From contig JACRJB010000067.1 in NCBI GenBank assembly GCA_016215605.1, positions 62,001-126,000 of the forward strand: DNA of 64,000 nt. Direction: 5' to 3'. Origin of the DNA: Rhodopseudomonas palustris (lineage in GTDB: Bacteria; Pseudomonadota; Alphaproteobacteria; Rhizobiales; Xanthobacteraceae). Both the position numbers and the translations under genes were made by a program. Positions within the stretch are counted from its first letter, which is position 1. Every line of letters starts with the position of its first letter. Under the pieces are notes generated by a model. That model made no database searches. It saw only the letters and a list, made by a program, of their open reading frames with translations, and was not told the origin of the DNA. Below are positions 25,710 to 35,137 of the stretch, in pieces.

Positions 25710-26545
25710 GCGTTGCGCACCTTTCGCGCGATGCGCGGGTTCAGCGTGTCGTTGAGGCCCTCGCCGACCAGATTGATCGCCAGCACCGTGAGCAGGATGG
25801 CGACGCCGGGAAACACGCTCATCCACCACGCCTGCCGGATCACCGTGCGCGAGGCGCCGATCATCAGGCCCCACGACATCAGGTTGGGATCGCCCAGCCC
25901 CATGAAGCTCAGCGCACTCTCGATCAGGATCGCGGTGGCGATCGTCAGCGAGCCGGTGACGATGATCGGCGAGATCGCGTTGGGCAGGATGTGGCGCAGC
26001 GCCACCATCAGCGGAGCTTGACCTTGGCACACCGCCGCCTGGACGAACTCACGGCCGCGCAGCCGCATGAACTCGGCCCGCGTCAGCCGCGCCAAGGGCG
26101 GCCAACTGACAGCGCCGATCGAGATGATGACGTTGGTCAGCGTCGGCCCGATCGTCGCCACCAGCAGGATGGCGAGGATGAAGCCCGGGATGGTCTGGAA
26201 CAATTCGGTGATCCGCATCATCAGATCATCGACCTTGCCGCCGAAGTAACCGGCGATCGCGCCGATCGTCACGCCGATGCACAGCGCCGCGAGCGTCGAG
26301 GCGACGCCGATCGTCAGCGACACCCGCGCGCCGTAGGCGATGCCGGCCGCGACGTTGCGGCCGAGCATGTCCGAGCCGAGCGGCAGATCTTCGCTCCCCG
26401 GCGGCTGGAACGGCGCCGCCACCATCTCCCACGGATCGTCGGGAAACAGCGCCGGCGCGCAGATCGCAAGGATCACCACGGCCGCCAGAATGATCAGTCC
26501 GATCATGCCGGTCGGGTGACGCAGGAACGTCTTCAGCCTTTCCAT
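25706..26545 (-). CDS. Peptide-type ABC transporter permease (DppC-like)
   Basis: The 279-residue inner-membrane protein has about six helices. The N-terminal LGSDMLGRNVAAGIAYGARVSL is the DppC signature. The EAA loop is HILPNAISPIIV near 196-207, and SFMGLGDPNLMSWG follows near 226-239. It pairs with the DppB-like permease. It lies 12 bases after that gene and overlaps the ATPase gene by four bases. Confidence 0.92.
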   Translation of the reverse strand: MERLKTFLRHPTGMIGLIILAAVVILAICAPALFPDDPWEMVAAPFQPPGSEDLPLGSDMLGRNVAAGIAYGARVSLTIGVASTLAALCIGVTIGAIAGYFGGKVDDLMMRITELFQTIPGFILAILLVATIGPTLTNVIISIGAVSWPPLARLTRAEFMRLRGREFVQAAVCQGQAPLMVALRHILPNAISPIIVTGSLTIATAILIESALSFMGLGDPNLMSWGLMIGASRTVIRQAWWMSVFPGVAILLTVLAINLVGEGLNDTLNPRIARKVRNA

Positions 26546-26557
26546 CCCAACCTCCGC

Positions 26558-27580
26558 TCAGGCCGCCGCACGCAGCGACACGCGCGGATCGACGATCCGG
26601 TAGATCGTGTCGGTGACGAAATTCAGCAGGATGACGATCACCGACATCACCAGAAAGATGCCGAGCATCAGCGGGTAGTCCCGCTGCAACACGGAGTCGA
26701 AGGTCAACCGCCCGAGACCGGGCCAGGCGAACACGGTCTCGATCACCACCGAGCCGCCGACCAGCGTGCCGGCCTGCATGCCGGCGACGGTGACGACCGG
26801 CAGCACCGCGTTGCGCAGCATGTGGCGCATGATGATCTGACCGCGCTTCAAGCCTTTGGCACGGGCCGTCTTGATGAAGTCCTGATGCGCGACGTCGATG
26901 ATCGCCGAGCGCATCAGCCGCGCGTAGATCGCCATCAGTACGGCGCCGAGCGACACCACGGGCAGCACCATATGGGCGGCAATGTCACCGATGCGTTGGA
27001 GCGGAGTCATCGGCACACCGATGCTGACGTAGCCGAACGCCGGCAGCCAATCGAGCTTCACCGAGAACAGCAGCACCAGCATCAGGCCGAGCCAGAACAC
27101 CGGCATGGCGTAGAGCAGCAGCGAGACGATCGTCAGCGCGGTGTCCGACCATTTGCCGGCGCGCACGCCGGCCAGCGTGCCGAGCGAGACGCCGGCCGCG
27201 AGCGACAGCAGAAACGCGCTGCACGTCAGCAGCAGCGTCGCCGGCAGCCGCTCGGCGATCAGCGACAGCACGCTGCGCTGCTGCCGGTAGGAATAGCCGA
27301 GGTCCAGCGTCACGATCCGTTTCAGATAGATCGCGAGCTGGACCGGGTACGGCTTGTCGAGGCCGTACTCGGCGCGCAGCTGAGCCAGCATCTGCTCGTC
27401 GGCCGATCCGCTCTGCCCGGCCATCACCTGCGCGGGATCGCCCGGCGCCGCATGCACCAACACGAAGTTGAAGGTGGCGATCACCAGGACGACCGCGACG
27501 AACCGCGCCACCCACTGGGCGATCGCTATCGCGATCGCCACGCCGCGGTTGCCGGTGACGGACAGCGCCAGCGCCCTCAT
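26558..27580 (-). CDS. Peptide-type ABC transporter permease (DppB-like)
   Basis: The 340-residue protein starts with an N-terminal helix and VHAAPGDPAQVMAG, followed by LRAEYGLDKPYPVQL (DppB periplasmic loop). It has an EAA loop HMLRNAVLPVVTV and a C-terminal GGSVVIETVFAWPGLGRL. The C-terminal RIVDPRVSLRAA is typical. ATG 27580 overlaps the stop of the binding-protein gene by four bases, so the two are coupled. Confidence 0.92.
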   Translation of the reverse strand: MRALALSVTGNRGVAIAIAIAQWVARFVAVVLVIATFNFVLVHAAPGDPAQVMAGQSGSADEQMLAQLRAEYGLDKPYPVQLAIYLKRIVTLDLGYSYRQQRSVLSLIAERLPATLLLTCSAFLLSLAAGVSLGTLAGVRAGKWSDTALTIVSLLLYAMPVFWLGLMLVLLFSVKLDWLPAFGYVSIGVPMTPLQRIGDIAAHMVLPVVSLGAVLMAIYARLMRSAIIDVAHQDFIKTARAKGLKRGQIIMRHMLRNAVLPVVTVAGMQAGTLVGGSVVIETVFAWPGLGRLTFDSVLQRDYPLMLGIFLVMSVIVILLNFVTDTIYRIVDPRVSLRAAA

Positions 27581-29166
27581 CCGAACGAGACCGTGCCGAA
27601 GGTGTCGTGGACGCCGATCGCCGTGGTCACCACGTTCTTCAGCCGCTTGTCCATGAAGTTCGGATAGTCGATCTCGAGCAGCCAGGCGACCGGCACCTCC
27701 TCGACCATGATCTTCTGCAGCGCGCTATAGGCTTCCTGACGTTTGTCGTCGGAGGTCGCGACCGCGGCCTCTTCGAACAGCCGGTCGACTTCCGGATTGT
27801 TGTAGCCGCAAGTATTGGAGAACAGGATGCCCTTGCGGATGTTGGAGGAGACATAGCTGCGCGACACGCCGAGCGCCGGATCGCCGAACTGATAGACCGT
27901 CGTCGTGGTGGTGGAGAAATCCCAATTGCTGAACTTGTCGGCCCAGCCGGCGACGTCGATGCCCTGCAACTGCAGATCGATGCCGACGCGGGCGAGCGAC
28001 TGCCGCAGGAATTCGGACGTCCGCTGATGCGTCTCTCCGTAGGGCGGCACCAGGAACGGAATCGACACGCGCTTGCCGTCCGGGCCCGGCTTCAATCCCA
28101 TCTCGTCGAGCAGCGCCTTGGCCTTGTCGGGCGAGAAGTCGTAGTTCTTGACGTTCTTCTCGTAGAACTTGGTCTTCGACGACACCGGGCCGGTCGCGAC
28201 CTTGCCGAGGCCGAAATAGATCCGGTTCAGCAGCGCCTTGCGGTCGATCGCATGCATCACCGCCTGGCGGAACCGCTTGTCGTTCATCGGCGCGATGCGG
28301 GTGTTGAACTCGAGCCAAGTATGCGGCGCGAAGAATTCGTAGCCTTTGGTGGTCATCGTCAGGTTCGGCAGCTTAGACAGCCGCGGCACCTCGAACAGCT
28401 CGACGTCGGTCCATTGCGTCAGTTGCACCGTGCCCTGCTCCAGCGCAACTGAGCGCGACGCGGAGTCCGGGATGACCCGATAGATGATCTCGTCGAGATA
28501 CGGCTCGCCCGGACGATAATAGCCTTCGTGCCTGACCAGATGGACGTGCGAGCCGCGCACCCATTCCTTCAGCTTGAACGGGCCCGAGCCGATCGCCTTG
28601 GCGTTGGCCGGGTTCTTGCGATAGTCGGTGCCCTCGTAGATGTGCTTCGGCACGATCGGCGCCGTGGTGCAGTCGAACGCGGTGAGGAACGGCGCGAACG
28701 GCGTCTTCAACGTGAATACCACTGTGAGCGGGTCCGGCGCTTCGGCCTTCGCGACACGCGAGAAGGTGTTGCGCGCTCGCGCGTGGTTCTCCATCAGAAT
28801 TTTCGTCACCGAGAAAACCACGTCTTCCGAGGTCAGCGGCGTGCCGTCGTGGAAGGTGATGTTGGGGAACAGCTTGAAGGTGTAGGTGAGCTTGTCCGGC
28901 GACACCTCCCACGACTGGGCCAGGCCCGGCAGCGGCTTGAGGTCGAAGTCGTAACGCAGCAGGCTCTCGTAGATCTTGCCGCCCAGCGTCAGCGTCGGCT
29001 GCTGCTGGTTGAGCGCGGTGACCAGGATCGGCGGCTCCGGCTGGATGATGGTGTTGAGCGTGCCGCCCTTGGTTTGCCCCGCCGCGCGCGTGATGCCGAG
29101 CGGAATGCCACTGAGGCCGAGCGCGCCGGCCATCACGCCCAATTTGGCGAATTCACGTCTGTTCAT
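27577..29166 (-). CDS. Peptide-type ABC transporter substrate-binding protein
   Basis: The 529-residue SBP family 5 protein begins MNRREFAKLGVMAGALGLSG, a twin-Arg-type signal peptide (RREF), with likely cleavage near residue 28. The mature part shows GGTLNTIIQPEP, LAQSWEVSPDKLTYTFKLF, FHDGTPLTSEDVVFS and GSGPFKLKEWVRG, all diagnostic of DppA/OppA proteins. The Tat-type signal suggests it folds before export. The ligand is unknown; the operon's gamma-glutamyltransferase, deacylase and aminobutyrate enzymes point to a small N-acyl or gamma-glutamyl compound. Confidence 0.9.
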   Translation of the reverse strand: MNRREFAKLGVMAGALGLSGIPLGITRAAGQTKGGTLNTIIQPEPPILVTALNQQQPTLTLGGKIYESLLRYDFDLKPLPGLAQSWEVSPDKLTYTFKLFPNITFHDGTPLTSEDVVFSVTKILMENHARARNTFSRVAKAEAPDPLTVVFTLKTPFAPFLTAFDCTTAPIVPKHIYEGTDYRKNPANAKAIGSGPFKLKEWVRGSHVHLVRHEGYYRPGEPYLDEIIYRVIPDSASRSVALEQGTVQLTQWTDVELFEVPRLSKLPNLTMTTKGYEFFAPHTWLEFNTRIAPMNDKRFRQAVMHAIDRKALLNRIYFGLGKVATGPVSSKTKFYEKNVKNYDFSPDKAKALLDEMGLKPGPDGKRVSIPFLVPPYGETHQRTSEFLRQSLARVGIDLQLQGIDVAGWADKFSNWDFSTTTTTVYQFGDPALGVSRSYVSSNIRKGILFSNTCGYNNPEVDRLFEEAAVATSDDKRQEAYSALQKIMVEEVPVAWLLEIDYPNFMDKRLKNVVTTAIGVHDTFGTVSFG

Positions 29167-29245
29167 GCCATCCCCCGCGTTGCAAGAAGTTGAAACTGAT
29201 AGTTCATCTATGAGGTCGCTGGTCGTGACGAAGACGGTCTGCGCA

Positions 29246-30835
29246 TCAGACCATCGCCTCGATGAGATACGGACCGCGCCGCGCCAGTGCCGCATCGAAC
29301 GCGCGCGTGAATTCGGCCAGCGTGGTCGCGCGGCTGGCTTCGACGCCGAGGCCTTGTGCCATCTTGGTCCAGTCGAGTTCGGGCTGATCGAGCTGCAGCA
29401 TCCGCTGCGCGTTGCGGCCGGGCGTCTGCGCACCGACCTTGCTCATCTCGCCCCACAGCGTCGCGTAGGAGCGGTTCGAGAACACGATGGTGACGACATC
29501 GAGGTTTTCGCGGGCGTGGGTCCAAAGCCCCTGCACCGTGTACATGCCGCTGCCGTCGGCTTGCAGGTTGATCACCTTGCGATCCGGACACGCGACTGCG
29601 GCGCCCGCTGCCATCGGAATGCCGATCCCGATCGCGCCGCCGGTGATCTGCAGATAATCGTGCGGCGCCGCGTCATAGGAGTGATCGAAGAAGCCCGAGG
29701 ACGTCAGCGCCTCATCGCAAACGATCGCCTGATCGGGCAGCCGGGCTGCGACCAGCCGGTTGACCATGTCGACGGTCAGCGCGTCGCCGGCGCCGGCCGT
29801 CGGCGCAGCGACGGCGAACGGCTTGACCGCGACCGCCTCGTTCGGCGCATTCACTTCGTCGGCCAGCCATTCCAGCGCCTGCACCAGATCCTGATCGGGG
29901 CCGGCGAGCTGGACGATTTCGCAATTCGGCGGCGTCAATCGGCCCGGCCGGTTCGGATAGGCGAAGAACGACACCGGCTCCTTGGCGCCGATCAGCACCA
30001 CCATGTCGACGTCGCGCAGCATGTCGAGGCCGACGTCGTGGGTCATCGACAGCTTGGCGATTGGCGCGCGGCCGCGGCCACGTTCGATCCGGCCGTTGAC
30101 GCCCTGCGCGTAGATCTCCACGCCGGCGCTGCGGCGAATGTTGTCGGCGATCCGCAGCGGCCGTTCGCGTAGCGCCGCGCCGGTGAGCACCAGCACGACC
30201 TTGCGCTTGGTGCGGATCGCATCGCCGATGCGCGCCACCGTCTCCTGCTGCAGCGGCTTCTGTTCCAGCCGCTTGCCGCGCACCGGCGGCGAGCGATAGA
30301 CGTGCTCGTTCCACGCCATGTCGGCGGGCAGGATCAGCGTCGAGATCCCCGGCGCCATGCTCTGCGACCACGCCTCGGCGACGTCCTGATCGATCCGCAC
30401 CGGATCGGCGATGCGCTTGACCCAGCGCGACATCGGCCGCGCCAGCGAGTCGATGTCGCTGGTCAGCGGCGCATCGAGCGGCAAATGATCGACCGCGTGA
30501 TCGCCGACGACGTTGATCATCCGCGACTGCGCGCGCCGCGCGTTGTGCATATTCGCGAGGCCGTTGGCGAGGCCGGGGCCGAGATGCAGCAGCGTCACCG
30601 CGGGCCGATCGGTCATCCGCGCATAGCCGTCGGCGGCGCCGGTGACGACGCCTTCGAACAGGCCGAGGATACACCGCATCCGCGGCTGACGGTCGAGCGC
30701 CGCGACGAAGTGCATCTCCGACGTGCCGGGATTGGCGAAGCAGACGTCGACCTCGTGCGCCAGCAGCGCCTCGCAGAGCCGGTCCGCGCCCGTCATCGAT
30801 TGCACGGCGCTCGCCGTCCGAGCCGCGGCGGCCAT
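29246..30835 (-). CDS. Thiamine-diphosphate enzyme of the acetolactate synthase family
   Basis: The 529-residue protein has the three-domain ThDP architecture. The N-terminal PYR domain carries the catalytic-type Glu in LGLFEGVVTGAADGYAR near residues 55-71. The central FAD/NAD-like domain is around VLVLTGAALRERP. The C-terminal PP domain has the ThDP motif ADGSGMYTVQGLWTHAREN with S-Y near 440. It is labelled acetolactate synthase-like, but the setting is catabolic, and no regulatory subunit gene is adjacent. A decarboxylase or oxo-acid ligase role is possible. Its ATG overlaps the stop of the upstream deacylase gene. Confidence 0.82.
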   Translation of the reverse strand: MAAAARTASAVQSMTGADRLCEALLAHEVDVCFANPGTSEMHFVAALDRQPRMRCILGLFEGVVTGAADGYARMTDRPAVTLLHLGPGLANGLANMHNARRAQSRMINVVGDHAVDHLPLDAPLTSDIDSLARPMSRWVKRIADPVRIDQDVAEAWSQSMAPGISTLILPADMAWNEHVYRSPPVRGKRLEQKPLQQETVARIGDAIRTKRKVVLVLTGAALRERPLRIADNIRRSAGVEIYAQGVNGRIERGRGRAPIAKLSMTHDVGLDMLRDVDMVVLIGAKEPVSFFAYPNRPGRLTPPNCEIVQLAGPDQDLVQALEWLADEVNAPNEAVAVKPFAVAAPTAGAGDALTVDMVNRLVAARLPDQAIVCDEALTSSGFFDHSYDAAPHDYLQITGGAIGIGIPMAAGAAVACPDRKVINLQADGSGMYTVQGLWTHARENLDVVTIVFSNRSYATLWGEMSKVGAQTPGRNAQRMLQLDQPELDWTKMAQGLGVEASRATTLAEFTRAFDAALARRGPYLIEAMV

Positions 30836-32133
30836 TACAGCTTCCTCAGCCCGCACCACTGCGCGACGAACAGTGCGATGCTCAGCGTCGTCTTGCGCAG
30901 GCTTTCGAGATCGATGCGCTCGTTGAACGCGTGCGGCCCCTCGCCGTAAGGTCCGTAGCACAACGCCGGAATGCCGTAGTCGACCGAGTAGTAGCGCGTA
31001 TCATTGACCGCCGTCGACAGGCGGGCGTCCAGCGGCGCGTTGAACGCGGCCTTGTGCGCGCTGGAGAGAACGTCTTCGGCGACGCCGCCGGGCTCGCACA
31101 CGGCCGGATCGGCTTGGAAGCCGCTCCAGATCAGTTCGGCCGGATTTTCGGAGAGGAAGCTGTCGGTCGCCTGCGCGTCGGCGAGACACTTCTCGATGCC
31201 GCGCATCGCGTCCTGCGGCGTATCGCCGGTCAACAGACCGAGCCGGCAGTCGAGTTCGCACCACGCGGCGGTCGAGCTCGCCCAGTCGCCGCCCTTGACG
31301 ATGCCGACGTTGAACTTGATCGGATTCTTGATCTGCCCGAACCACGGATCGCGCACCGCCGCCGCGTTCAGCGTCTTGGTGTACTCCTCGAACGCACGGA
31401 TCAGATGCATCGCCGACAGGATGGCGCTGGTGCCGGTCTCCGAATAGGCGACATGCACCGGCGTGCCGCGGACGCGCAGCCTGAACCAGATCGCGCCGAC
31501 CTGAGCACGCGTCAGCGTGTGTCCGGTCGGCTCGGGGATCAGGCAGGCATCGGCGCGATAGCCGCGCATCAGCGTCGAGAGCGCGCCGTTGCCGGTGCTT
31601 TCTTCTTCGGTCACCGTCTGCACATGAACGCGCGCATCGGGCACGTAGCCGGCGGCGCGGATCGCATCGAGCGCGAAGATCATCGCCGACACGCCGCCCT
31701 TCATATCCTGCGCGCCGCGGCCGATCATCCAGCCGTCACGGACGGTCGCGGCGAACGGCGGATCGCTCCACAGATCGACCGGCCCTTCCGGTACGACGTC
31801 GATGTGGCCCTGCAGGATCAGACTGCGGCCCTTACCGTCGTAATCGGGGGTGGCGACGACCTGCATCGAACCGGCCGGATCGATCGTATCCATCGGCGCC
31901 GCCTTGGGATGGCTGGCGATATCGACGTCGGCGAGGCTGAACGTATCGACCTTGTAGCCGCGGTCGGCGAATTGCTGCGCCAGCCAGGCCTGCTGCGGAG
32001 CTTCTTCACCGCGCAGGCTGCGGAACTGCACCATGCGCTGGAGAAACGCGACCTGGTCGTCGAAATTGCGATCGACGGCGGCGCGCAGGCTTTCGGTAAT
32101 CGCATCCGATGTCGTCAATGTCTCAGTCGCCAC
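30835..32133 (-). CDS. M20-family metallo-deacylase (ArgE/DapE-like)
   Basis: The 432-residue protein has the M20 two-domain layout. Metal-site residues are in LQGHIDVVPEG near 107-117 (His, Asp), RGAQDMKGG near 138-146 (Asp), VTEEESTGNG near 171-180 (catalytic and metal Glu), LIPEPT and the C-terminal GPHAFNERI. The lid domain lies around QVGAIWFRLRVRGTPVHVAY. Such enzymes remove acyl groups from amino acids or dipeptides in the cytoplasm. The neighbours suggest the freed product enters the GabT-GabD route. It is co-transcribed, with a 47-base gap from gabD. Confidence 0.87.
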   Translation of the reverse strand: MATETLTTSDAITESLRAAVDRNFDDQVAFLQRMVQFRSLRGEEAPQQAWLAQQFADRGYKVDTFSLADVDIASHPKAAPMDTIDPAGSMQVVATPDYDGKGRSLILQGHIDVVPEGPVDLWSDPPFAATVRDGWMIGRGAQDMKGGVSAMIFALDAIRAAGYVPDARVHVQTVTEEESTGNGALSTLMRGYRADACLIPEPTGHTLTRAQVGAIWFRLRVRGTPVHVAYSETGTSAILSAMHLIRAFEEYTKTLNAAAVRDPWFGQIKNPIKFNVGIVKGGDWASSTAAWCELDCRLGLLTGDTPQDAMRGIEKCLADAQATDSFLSENPAELIWSGFQADPAVCEPGGVAEDVLSSAHKAAFNAPLDARLSTAVNDTRYYSVDYGIPALCYGPYGEGPHAFNERIDLESLRKTTLSIALFVAQWCGLRKL

Positions 32134-32180
32134 GTCTCGGTCTCCCCTGGATCTGAAAGTCGTCGCAATGCGAATGGCAG

Positions 32181-33632
32181 TCAGCGATCGAGGCCGCCGA
32201 GCAGGATGTATTTGGTCTCGACGTATTCCTCGATGCCGTGGCGCGAGCCTTCGCGGCCGAGGCCGGACTGCTTGACGCCGCCGAACGGCACGACGTCGGC
32301 GCCGAGCAGCGCCGAATTGACGCCGACCATGCCGGACTCCAGCGCCTCGGCGACGCGGAAGACGCGGCCGAGATCGCGCGCGTAGAAGTAAGCGGCGAGA
32401 CCGAACGGCGAGTCGTTGGCCTGCGCGATGACGTCGGATTCGTCGGTGAAGCGATAGATCGGCGCGACCGGACCGAAGGTCTCTTCGCGGGTGATCACCA
32501 TGTCCGTGGTGACGCCGGACAGCACCGTAGGCTCGAAGAAGGTGCGGCCAAGTGCGTGACGCTTGCCGCCGAGCACCACCTTGGCGCCCTTGGCGACGGC
32601 GTCGGAGAGATGACGCTCGACCTTGGCGATCGCTTCCTTGGTGATCAGCGGGCCCTGGGTCACGCCGGCATCGACGCCGTTGCCGACCTTGAGCGTCGCT
32701 ACTTTGGCGGTGAGCTTCTCAACGAAGGCGTCGTAGATCCCATCCTGCGCGTAGATGCGGTTGGCGCAGACGCAGGTCTGCCCCATGTTGCGGAATTTCG
32801 AGGTGATCACACCCTCGACCGCAGCATCGAGATCGGCGTCGTCGAACACGATGAACGGCGCGTTGCCGCCGAGTTCGAGGCCGACCTTCTTCACGGTCGA
32901 GGCCGCCTGGCGCATCAGGATCTTGCCGACTTCGGTCGAGCCGGTGAAGCTGATCGCCCGCACCGTCGGACTCTCTGTCCAGGCGCGGCCGATCGCCGGC
33001 GCATCGCCGGTGACGATGTTGAGGACGCCGGCCGGGAAGCCGGCACGCTGCGCCAGCACGCCGAGCGCCAGCGCAGTGAGCGGCGTCTCCGGCGCAGGCT
33101 TGATCACCACGGTGCAGCCGGCGGCGAGCGCCGGTGCGACCTTGCGGGTGATCATCGCGGCGGGGAAATTCCACGGCGTGATCGCCGCGACGACGCCGAC
33201 CGGCTGGCGGATCACCATGGTGCGGGCATCGGCGCGATGCGAGGGGATCGTCTCGCCGTAGATGCGCCGCGCTTCCTCGGCGTAGAACTCGACGAACGAG
33301 GCCGCGTAGTCGATCTCGCCCAGCGCTTCCGCCAGCGGCTTGCCCTGCTCGCGCGTCAGCAGCAGCGCGAGCTCGTCGCGATTGGCGACGATCTGGTCGA
33401 ACCACGCGCGCAGCAGCGTCGCGCGCTGCTTGGCGAGCAGCTTCGACCACTGCCGAAACGCGATGTCGGCGGCGCGCACCGCTTCCTCGGCTTCGTCCGC
33501 GCCGAAATGCGGCACGGCACCGATGCGCTCACCCGTCGCCGGGTTGAACACGACGTCGACCGGCTCGCCACACCATTTGCCGCCGATCAGGCAGCGGTCG
33601 GCCAACAGGCCAGGATCACTCGGCTTCAGCAT
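32181..33632 (-). CDS. gabD: Succinate-semialdehyde dehydrogenase, NAD(P)-dependent
   Basis: The 483-residue aldehyde dehydrogenase has ITPWNFPAAMITRK (cofactor and oxyanion Asn) near 147-160, FTGSTEVGK, catalytic Glu in LELGGNAPFIV near 253-263, and catalytic Cys in NMGQTCVCANR near 286-296. Length and sequence match GabD. It oxidises succinate semialdehyde to succinate in gamma-aminobutyrate breakdown; glutarate semialdehyde is also a possible substrate for this family. ATG 33632 matches E. coli GabD length. An in-frame start at 33659 would add nine residues. Confidence 0.9.
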   Translation of the reverse strand: MLKPSDPGLLADRCLIGGKWCGEPVDVVFNPATGERIGAVPHFGADEAEEAVRAADIAFRQWSKLLAKQRATLLRAWFDQIVANRDELALLLTREQGKPLAEALGEIDYAASFVEFYAEEARRIYGETIPSHRADARTMVIRQPVGVVAAITPWNFPAAMITRKVAPALAAGCTVVIKPAPETPLTALALGVLAQRAGFPAGVLNIVTGDAPAIGRAWTESPTVRAISFTGSTEVGKILMRQAASTVKKVGLELGGNAPFIVFDDADLDAAVEGVITSKFRNMGQTCVCANRIYAQDGIYDAFVEKLTAKVATLKVGNGVDAGVTQGPLITKEAIAKVERHLSDAVAKGAKVVLGGKRHALGRTFFEPTVLSGVTTDMVITREETFGPVAPIYRFTDESDVIAQANDSPFGLAAYFYARDLGRVFRVAEALESGMVGVNSALLGADVVPFGGVKQSGLGREGSRHGIEEYVETKYILLGGLDR

Positions 33633-33668
33633 CTCGATCAGTCCCGTTTCGGCGCGCACGCGCCATTG

Positions 33669-34943
33669 CTACGCGGCGAGGCAACGCTCCAGGATCGCCA
33701 GCCCCTCGTCGACGATGGCGTCCGACGCCGTCAGCGGCACAAGGATGCGGATGGTGTTGGCGGCCGTGCCGCACGACAGCAGGATCAGGCCGTTCTCATA
33801 GGCCAGCCGCGTCACGCGCTTGGTCATCTCGGCGTCCGGCTCGTTGCTGCCGCGCTGCTTGAGAATGTCGAACGCGACCATCGCGCCCGGGCCGCGCGCC
33901 GGCGACGTCGGTACCAGCGTGTTCGACAGTGCGAAACGATCAATCGCATTGCGCAGTCGCTCGCCGATCTGGTTGGCACGGGCGATCAGGTTCTCTTCCT
34001 CGAACACGTCGAGCACCGCGAGCGCCGCCGCGCAGGCCAGCGGATTGCCCGCATAGGTGCCGCCGAGCCCGCCCGGTTCGGCGGCCTCCATGATCGCGGC
34101 GCGTCCGATCACACCGGACAGCGGCATGCCACCGCCGAGGCTCTTCGCCACGCAGACGATGTCGGCCTGGACGTCGTAGTGCTCCATCGCGAACATCTTG
34201 CCGGTGCGGCCGAAGCCGGTCTGCACTTCGTCGGCGATCAGCACGATGCCGTTCTCGTCGCAGATCCTGCGCAGACCGCGCATCAGTTCGGCGGGCGCCT
34301 GATGAAATCCGCCCTCGCCCTGCACCGGCTCGATGATGATCGCGGCCACCTGAGACGCGTCGATGTCGGCCTTGAAGATGAACGAGATGCAGCGCAGCGC
34401 GTCGTCGACCGTGACGTCACTTCCGGCCACCGGAAACGGCACATGCCAGACGCCCGGCAGCGGCGGGCCCAGCGCCTTCTTGTAGGGAATGACCTTGCCG
34501 GTCATCGCCGACGCGAACGCGGTGCGGCCGTGGAAGCCGCCGGTGAAGGCAATCACTCCGCTGCGACCGGTCGCGGCGCGGGCGATCTTGACGGCGTTCT
34601 CGGTGGCTTCCGCACCGGTGCTGAGCAGAATGGATTTCAGCGGCCCGTTGATCGGGGCCAACTGGTTGAGCCGTTCGGCGAGCCGGATGTAGCCTTCGTA
34701 GGGCAGCACCTGAAAGCAGGTGTGCGTGAATCGATCCAGCTGACCACGGATCGCCTCGACGATACGAGGGTGACAATGCCCGGTGTTCAGCACGGCGATG
34801 CCGCCGGCGAAATCCACGTAGCGCTTGCCCTCGACGTCCCAAATCTCGCTATTCAGCGCACGCTCCGCGAAGATCGGCGTGGCTTGGCTGACACCTCGCA
34901 CAACAGCGGCCTGTCTGCGCGCCAGCAACTCACTATTCGTCAT
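33669..34943 (-). CDS. gabT: 4-aminobutyrate aminotransferase
   Basis: The 424-residue class III PLP aminotransferase has DVEGKRYVDFAGGIAVLNTGH, FTGGFHGRT near 138-146, EPVQGEGGF near 206-214, LIADEVQTGFGRTG near 236-249 (PLP Asp), and the PLP lysine in VAKSLGGGMPLSG. It transfers the amino group of 4-aminobutyrate (or 5-aminovalerate) to 2-oxoglutarate. It is the first gene of the operon, followed after 36 bases by gabD. The 194-base region before it contains repeated TGCACCA motifs that could bind the adjacent LysR protein. Confidence 0.9.
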   Translation of the reverse strand: MTNSELLARRQAAVVRGVSQATPIFAERALNSEIWDVEGKRYVDFAGGIAVLNTGHCHPRIVEAIRGQLDRFTHTCFQVLPYEGYIRLAERLNQLAPINGPLKSILLSTGAEATENAVKIARAATGRSGVIAFTGGFHGRTAFASAMTGKVIPYKKALGPPLPGVWHVPFPVAGSDVTVDDALRCISFIFKADIDASQVAAIIIEPVQGEGGFHQAPAELMRGLRRICDENGIVLIADEVQTGFGRTGKMFAMEHYDVQADIVCVAKSLGGGMPLSGVIGRAAIMEAAEPGGLGGTYAGNPLACAAALAVLDVFEEENLIARANQIGERLRNAIDRFALSNTLVPTSPARGPGAMVAFDILKQRGSNEPDAEMTKRVTRLAYENGLILLSCGTAANTIRILVPLTASDAIVDEGLAILERCLAA

Positions 34944-35014
34944 CAGCTCTCTCCCGAACTGATCGCGAAGCTAGAGCCGCAGCGAAGACAATCAATCAGC
35001 TTGTAAGTTCGATC

Positions 35015-35052
35015 TGGTGACTTGCATGCACCAATCAAACGGCGCTGCACCA
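35015..35052. promoter_or_regulatory. Possible LysR operator upstream of gabT
   Basis: TGGTG-N9-CACCA spans 35015-35033. TGCACCA occurs at 35027-35033 and again at 35046-35052, 19 bases apart (about two helical turns on the same face). The pair lies 75-110 bases upstream of the gabT start, where LysR proteins usually bind. This is suggestive only. Confidence 0.3.
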
Positions 35053-35137
35053 TCGCGTGCAAATGTTGGCACTTTGTTGGGCGATCTGCCTAGCGGACAG
35101 CCAGCGCACCGCGCGATCGTCGTCGACGCCGCGTCGC

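Noticed and set aside
22287-26021. Plus-strand open frame of more than 1200 codons opposite the GGT-like gene and the fused ATPase
   Set aside because: Low-complexity Arg/His/Asp-rich translation without motifs; the minus-strand Walker and GGT motifs show which strand codes.
29246-30835. True biosynthetic acetolactate synthase (ilvB)
   Set aside because: There is no adjacent regulatory subunit or ilv gene, and the gene is fused into a catabolic and transport operon; only the ThDP family assignment is kept.
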